DNA of 8,098 bases from Desulfovibrio sp. Dsv1 (GTDB lineage Bacteria > Desulfobacterota > Desulfovibrionia > Desulfovibrionales > Desulfovibrionaceae): positions 1-8,098 of the forward strand of contig APFI01000198.1 in NCBI GenBank assembly GCA_000403945.1, in the 5' to 3' direction. Positions 6,529 to 8,098 of this stretch are shown piece by piece (within the stretch, counting starts at the first letter, position 1; each line of letters opens with the position of its first letter). The translations under genes and the position numbers were made by a program. Under the pieces are notes generated by a model. It was not told the DNA's origin and did not search any database. It saw only the letters and a program-made list of their open reading frames with translations.

Positions 6529-6555
6529 GTTTCAGGGTGAATCCGCCCCCGAAAC
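6529..6555 (-). terminator. Imperfect hairpin downstream of purM
   Basis: On the - strand GTTTCGGG pairs with CCC plus GAAAC across one bulged base, about 26 bases after the purM stop. There is no T-run, so this is at best a weak candidate for the purM transcript end. Confidence 0.22.
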
Positions 6556-6580
6556 ATGTCGCGCTTGAAATGCGCCAGCC

Positions 6581-7633
6581 CTAGAAATCAACCACGACCT
6601 GTTCGCCGTCCGGAGTGCGCCGGGCGACGTCGCCGATGCGCCATGCCCGCAGGCTGAAAGCCTGAATGCGGTTGACGGCCTCCTCGGCCTGCTCGGCGGG
6701 CAGCACCAGAATATAGCCGATGCCGCCGTTGAAGATCTGGAGGATTTCCGGCCAGGAAAGATTGCCCGCTTCCCTGAGCCAGTGGAAGACCGGGAGCATG
6801 GGCCAGCTGCCGAAACTGATCCTGGCCTCTACCTGGGAAGGCAGCACGCGCGGGATGTTGTCGTAAAAACCGCCGCCCGTGATGTGAGCCATGCCCTTGA
6901 TGTTCATGTCGCGCAGCAGGGATCGCACGGCCTCCACATAGATGACGGTGGGCGTCAGCAGCACGTCGCGCACGCTGGCTCCGTCCGCGCCGGGGAAGGC
7001 GTCGTCCGGTCCGAGGCCGCTCTGGTCCAGAATCCTGCGCGCCAGGGAAAAACCGTTGGAGTGCAGGCCCGAGGAGCCCACGCCCACAATGACATCGCCC
7101 ACCCGGATGCCCGAGCCGCCGATGAGCTTGGCGTTATCCGCCAGACCCACGCAAAAGCCCGCCAGATCGTATTCTCCGGGGGCGTACATGTCGGGCATTT
7201 CGGCGGTTTCGCCGCCGAGCAGGGCGCAGCCGGCCCGGCGGCAGCCCTCGGCCACGCCGCCGACCACGGTTTCGACCGTGTCCGCATCCAGCCTGCCGGT
7301 GGCGAAATAATCCAGAAAAAACAGCGGCGTCGCGCCCTGAACCAGAATGTCGTTGACGCTCATGGCCACCAGATCGATGCCCACGCTGTCATGCTTGTCG
7401 AAGGCAAAGGCCAGCTTGAGCTTGGTGCCCACGCCGTCGGTGGAGGAGACCAGCACCGGATCGTTCATGCCGCTGAGGTCCGGGCGGAACAGGCCGCCGA
7501 AGCCGCCGATGTCGGAAATGACGCCTCTGGTCTGGGTGCTCGCCGCCAGATGCCTGATGCGTCCCACCAGGGCGTTGCCCGCCTCAATATTGACACCCGC
7601 CCGGGTATAGGCTTTTGCGCGCTCGCTGGACAT
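6581..7633 (-). CDS. purM: Phosphoribosylformylglycinamidine cyclo-ligase (AIR synthetase)
   Basis: PurM uses ATP to close the ring of formylglycinamidine ribonucleotide, giving aminoimidazole ribonucleotide, the fifth step of de novo purine synthesis in the cytoplasm. The protein has 350 residues (E. coli 345). Family landmarks are SSTDGVGTKLKLA at 63-75, HDSVGIDLVAMSVNDILVQG at 81-100, GGETAEMPDMY at 140-150, GVGSSGLHSNGFSLAR at 184-199, and HITGGGFYDNIPRVLP at 250-265. The C-terminal FNGGIGY (301-307) stands for the usual FNxGIGM. The ATG at 7633 is chosen over a GTG at 7660 because GGGAGG lies six bases before it and the protein then begins at the family's normal place, with YTRAGVNIEAGN at 9-20. 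The stop is TAG at 6583-6581. No other pur gene is next to it; it stands alone, divergent from the gene at 7750. Confidence 0.97.
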   Translation of the reverse strand: MSSERAKAYTRAGVNIEAGNALVGRIRHLAASTQTRGVISDIGGFGGLFRPDLSGMNDPVLVSSTDGVGTKLKLAFAFDKHDSVGIDLVAMSVNDILVQGATPLFFLDYFATGRLDADTVETVVGGVAEGCRRAGCALLGGETAEMPDMYAPGEYDLAGFCVGLADNAKLIGGSGIRVGDVIVGVGSSGLHSNGFSLARRILDQSGLGPDDAFPGADGASVRDVLLTPTVIYVEAVRSLLRDMNIKGMAHITGGGFYDNIPRVLPSQVEARISFGSWPMLPVFHWLREAGNLSWPEILQIFNGGIGYILVLPAEQAEEAVNRIQAFSLRAWRIGDVARRTPDGEQVVVDF

Positions 7634-7639
7634 GTGTCG

Positions 7640-7645
7640 CCTCCC
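7640..7645 (-). promoter_or_regulatory. Ribosome binding site of purM
   Basis: GGGAGG on the - strand, six bases before the ATG at 7633, decides the start against the upstream GTG, whose codons would run through this site. Confidence 0.8.
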
Positions 7646-7657
7646 TTTAGTCTGAAC

Positions 7658-7686
7658 CACATAGCAAACTTTTTTCCGAAGCCCAA
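7658..7686 (-). promoter_or_regulatory. Possible purM promoter
   Basis: On the - strand TTGGGC (7686-7681) and TATGTG (7663-7658) are 17 bases apart, and TGC just before the -10 gives an extended -10 form. The hexamers are weak. The predicted leader is about 20 bases long. Confidence 0.35.
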
Positions 7687-7699
7687 GCCCCTTTTTTCG

Positions 7700-7728
7700 T
7701 GGACCGGCCCGCCCTCCGCTGGTATACT
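7700..7728 (+). promoter_or_regulatory. Promoter of the exported-protein gene, extended -10 type
   Basis: TATACT at 7723-7728 is preceded by TGG (extended -10). TGGACC at 7700-7705 gives a four-of-six -35 match at 17-base spacing. Transcription would start near 7735, leaving a leader of only about 15 bases before the ATG at 7750. Confidence 0.55.
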
Positions 7729-7749
7729 TGAGTGAAACAGGATAATCCT

Positions 7750-8098
7750 ATGCGCAACCATCGTATATTTCTGCCGCTTTGCCTCGCGCTCTGGCTCTGG
7801 TCGGGCGCGTCCGCCGGGGCTGCTGGGCGGGAGGGCGCTTCCCCCCCGCCGTCCGTGCATAACGAATACAACAATTCCACCGTGTACAACGGCGACGTGC
7901 ACACCAGCGACACCGCCCCCGGTTCCAATGGCTTTGCCGGTACCTGGCGGGATCCCGAAACCGGCGACATCATCACGTCGGTCATCGCCCCCCGCCAGCC
8001 CCAGCCGCGGGAAGGGAACACGCCCGTCATTGTGGCCCCGCGGGTGTATCCCGGCGGGTGTCCGCCCCGCCCGCCCGGTTGCGGCGTGCGACCGCCGT
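7750..8098 (+). CDS. Uncharacterised exported proline-rich protein, 3' end cut by the window
   Basis: The frame is open from ATG 7750 to the window edge (116 codons, no stop). The site CAGGAT is followed by seven bases and then the ATG. Residues 1-22 form a signal peptide: Arg and His near the start, a hydrophobic core with IFLPLCLALWLW, and ASA before a likely cleavage after A22. The mature part has an Asn/Tyr/Thr-rich segment (about 38-57, with HNEYNNSTVYNGDVHTS), then TWRDPETGDIITSVIAPR, then a Pro/Gly/Cys-rich tail (CPPRPPGCGVRPP). C11 has no lipobox context, so a lipoprotein is unlikely. I recognise no family. It is likely periplasmic or surface-exposed; its function is unknown. The gene is divergent from purM with a 116-base shared upstream region. 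Confidence 0.72.
   Translation, partial: MRNHRIFLPLCLALWLWSGASAGAAGREGASPPPSVHNEYNNSTVYNGDVHTSDTAPGSNGFAGTWRDPETGDIITSVIAPRQPQPREGNTPVIVAPRVYPGGCPPRPPGCGVRPP

Noticed and set aside
6782..7735. 317-codon open frame on the + strand opposite purM
   Set aside because: It is an antisense shadow; PurM motifs on the other strand are complete.

Overview
The window looks like chromosomal DNA from a GC-rich Desulfovibrio-type sulfate reducer (Desulfovibrionaceae). The strongest clue is a 517-residue outer-membrane porin with a signal peptide and a C-terminal aromatic residue, of the homotrimeric kind typical of that family. The UvrC and PurM sequences fit the same placement. The taxonomic assignment is inferred from these proteins; the window contains no rRNA or tRNA.

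Layout, left to right. On the + strand are the 3' part of a YdjM-like membrane metal-dependent hydrolase (2-415) and gmhB (604-1167), a HAD phosphatase for the heptose part of LPS. An 890-base stretch without a recognisable gene (1168-2057) follows, lying between the convergent gmhB and uvrC. The - strand then carries uvrC (2058-3986, excision-repair nuclease), a clear intrinsic terminator (4092-4118), the porin gene (4145-5698) with a well-formed promoter, AT-rich upstream elements and a structured leader, a decayed 3' fragment of trpB (about 6241-6462), and purM (6581-7633, purine synthesis). At the right edge a + strand gene for a small exported proline-rich protein of unknown function starts at 7750, divergent from purM, and runs off the window.

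The genes are mostly independent housekeeping units: envelope (gmhB, porin, membrane hydrolase, exported protein), DNA repair (uvrC) and purine synthesis (purM). There is no strong operon and no mobile element, CRISPR array or defence system. I do not see a previously undescribed biological system here. The points most worth a second look are the trpB relic beside purM, the porin 5' region (duplicated A/T elements, promoter, two leader hairpins), the long gene-free stretch between convergent genes, and the uncharacterised exported protein at the right edge.
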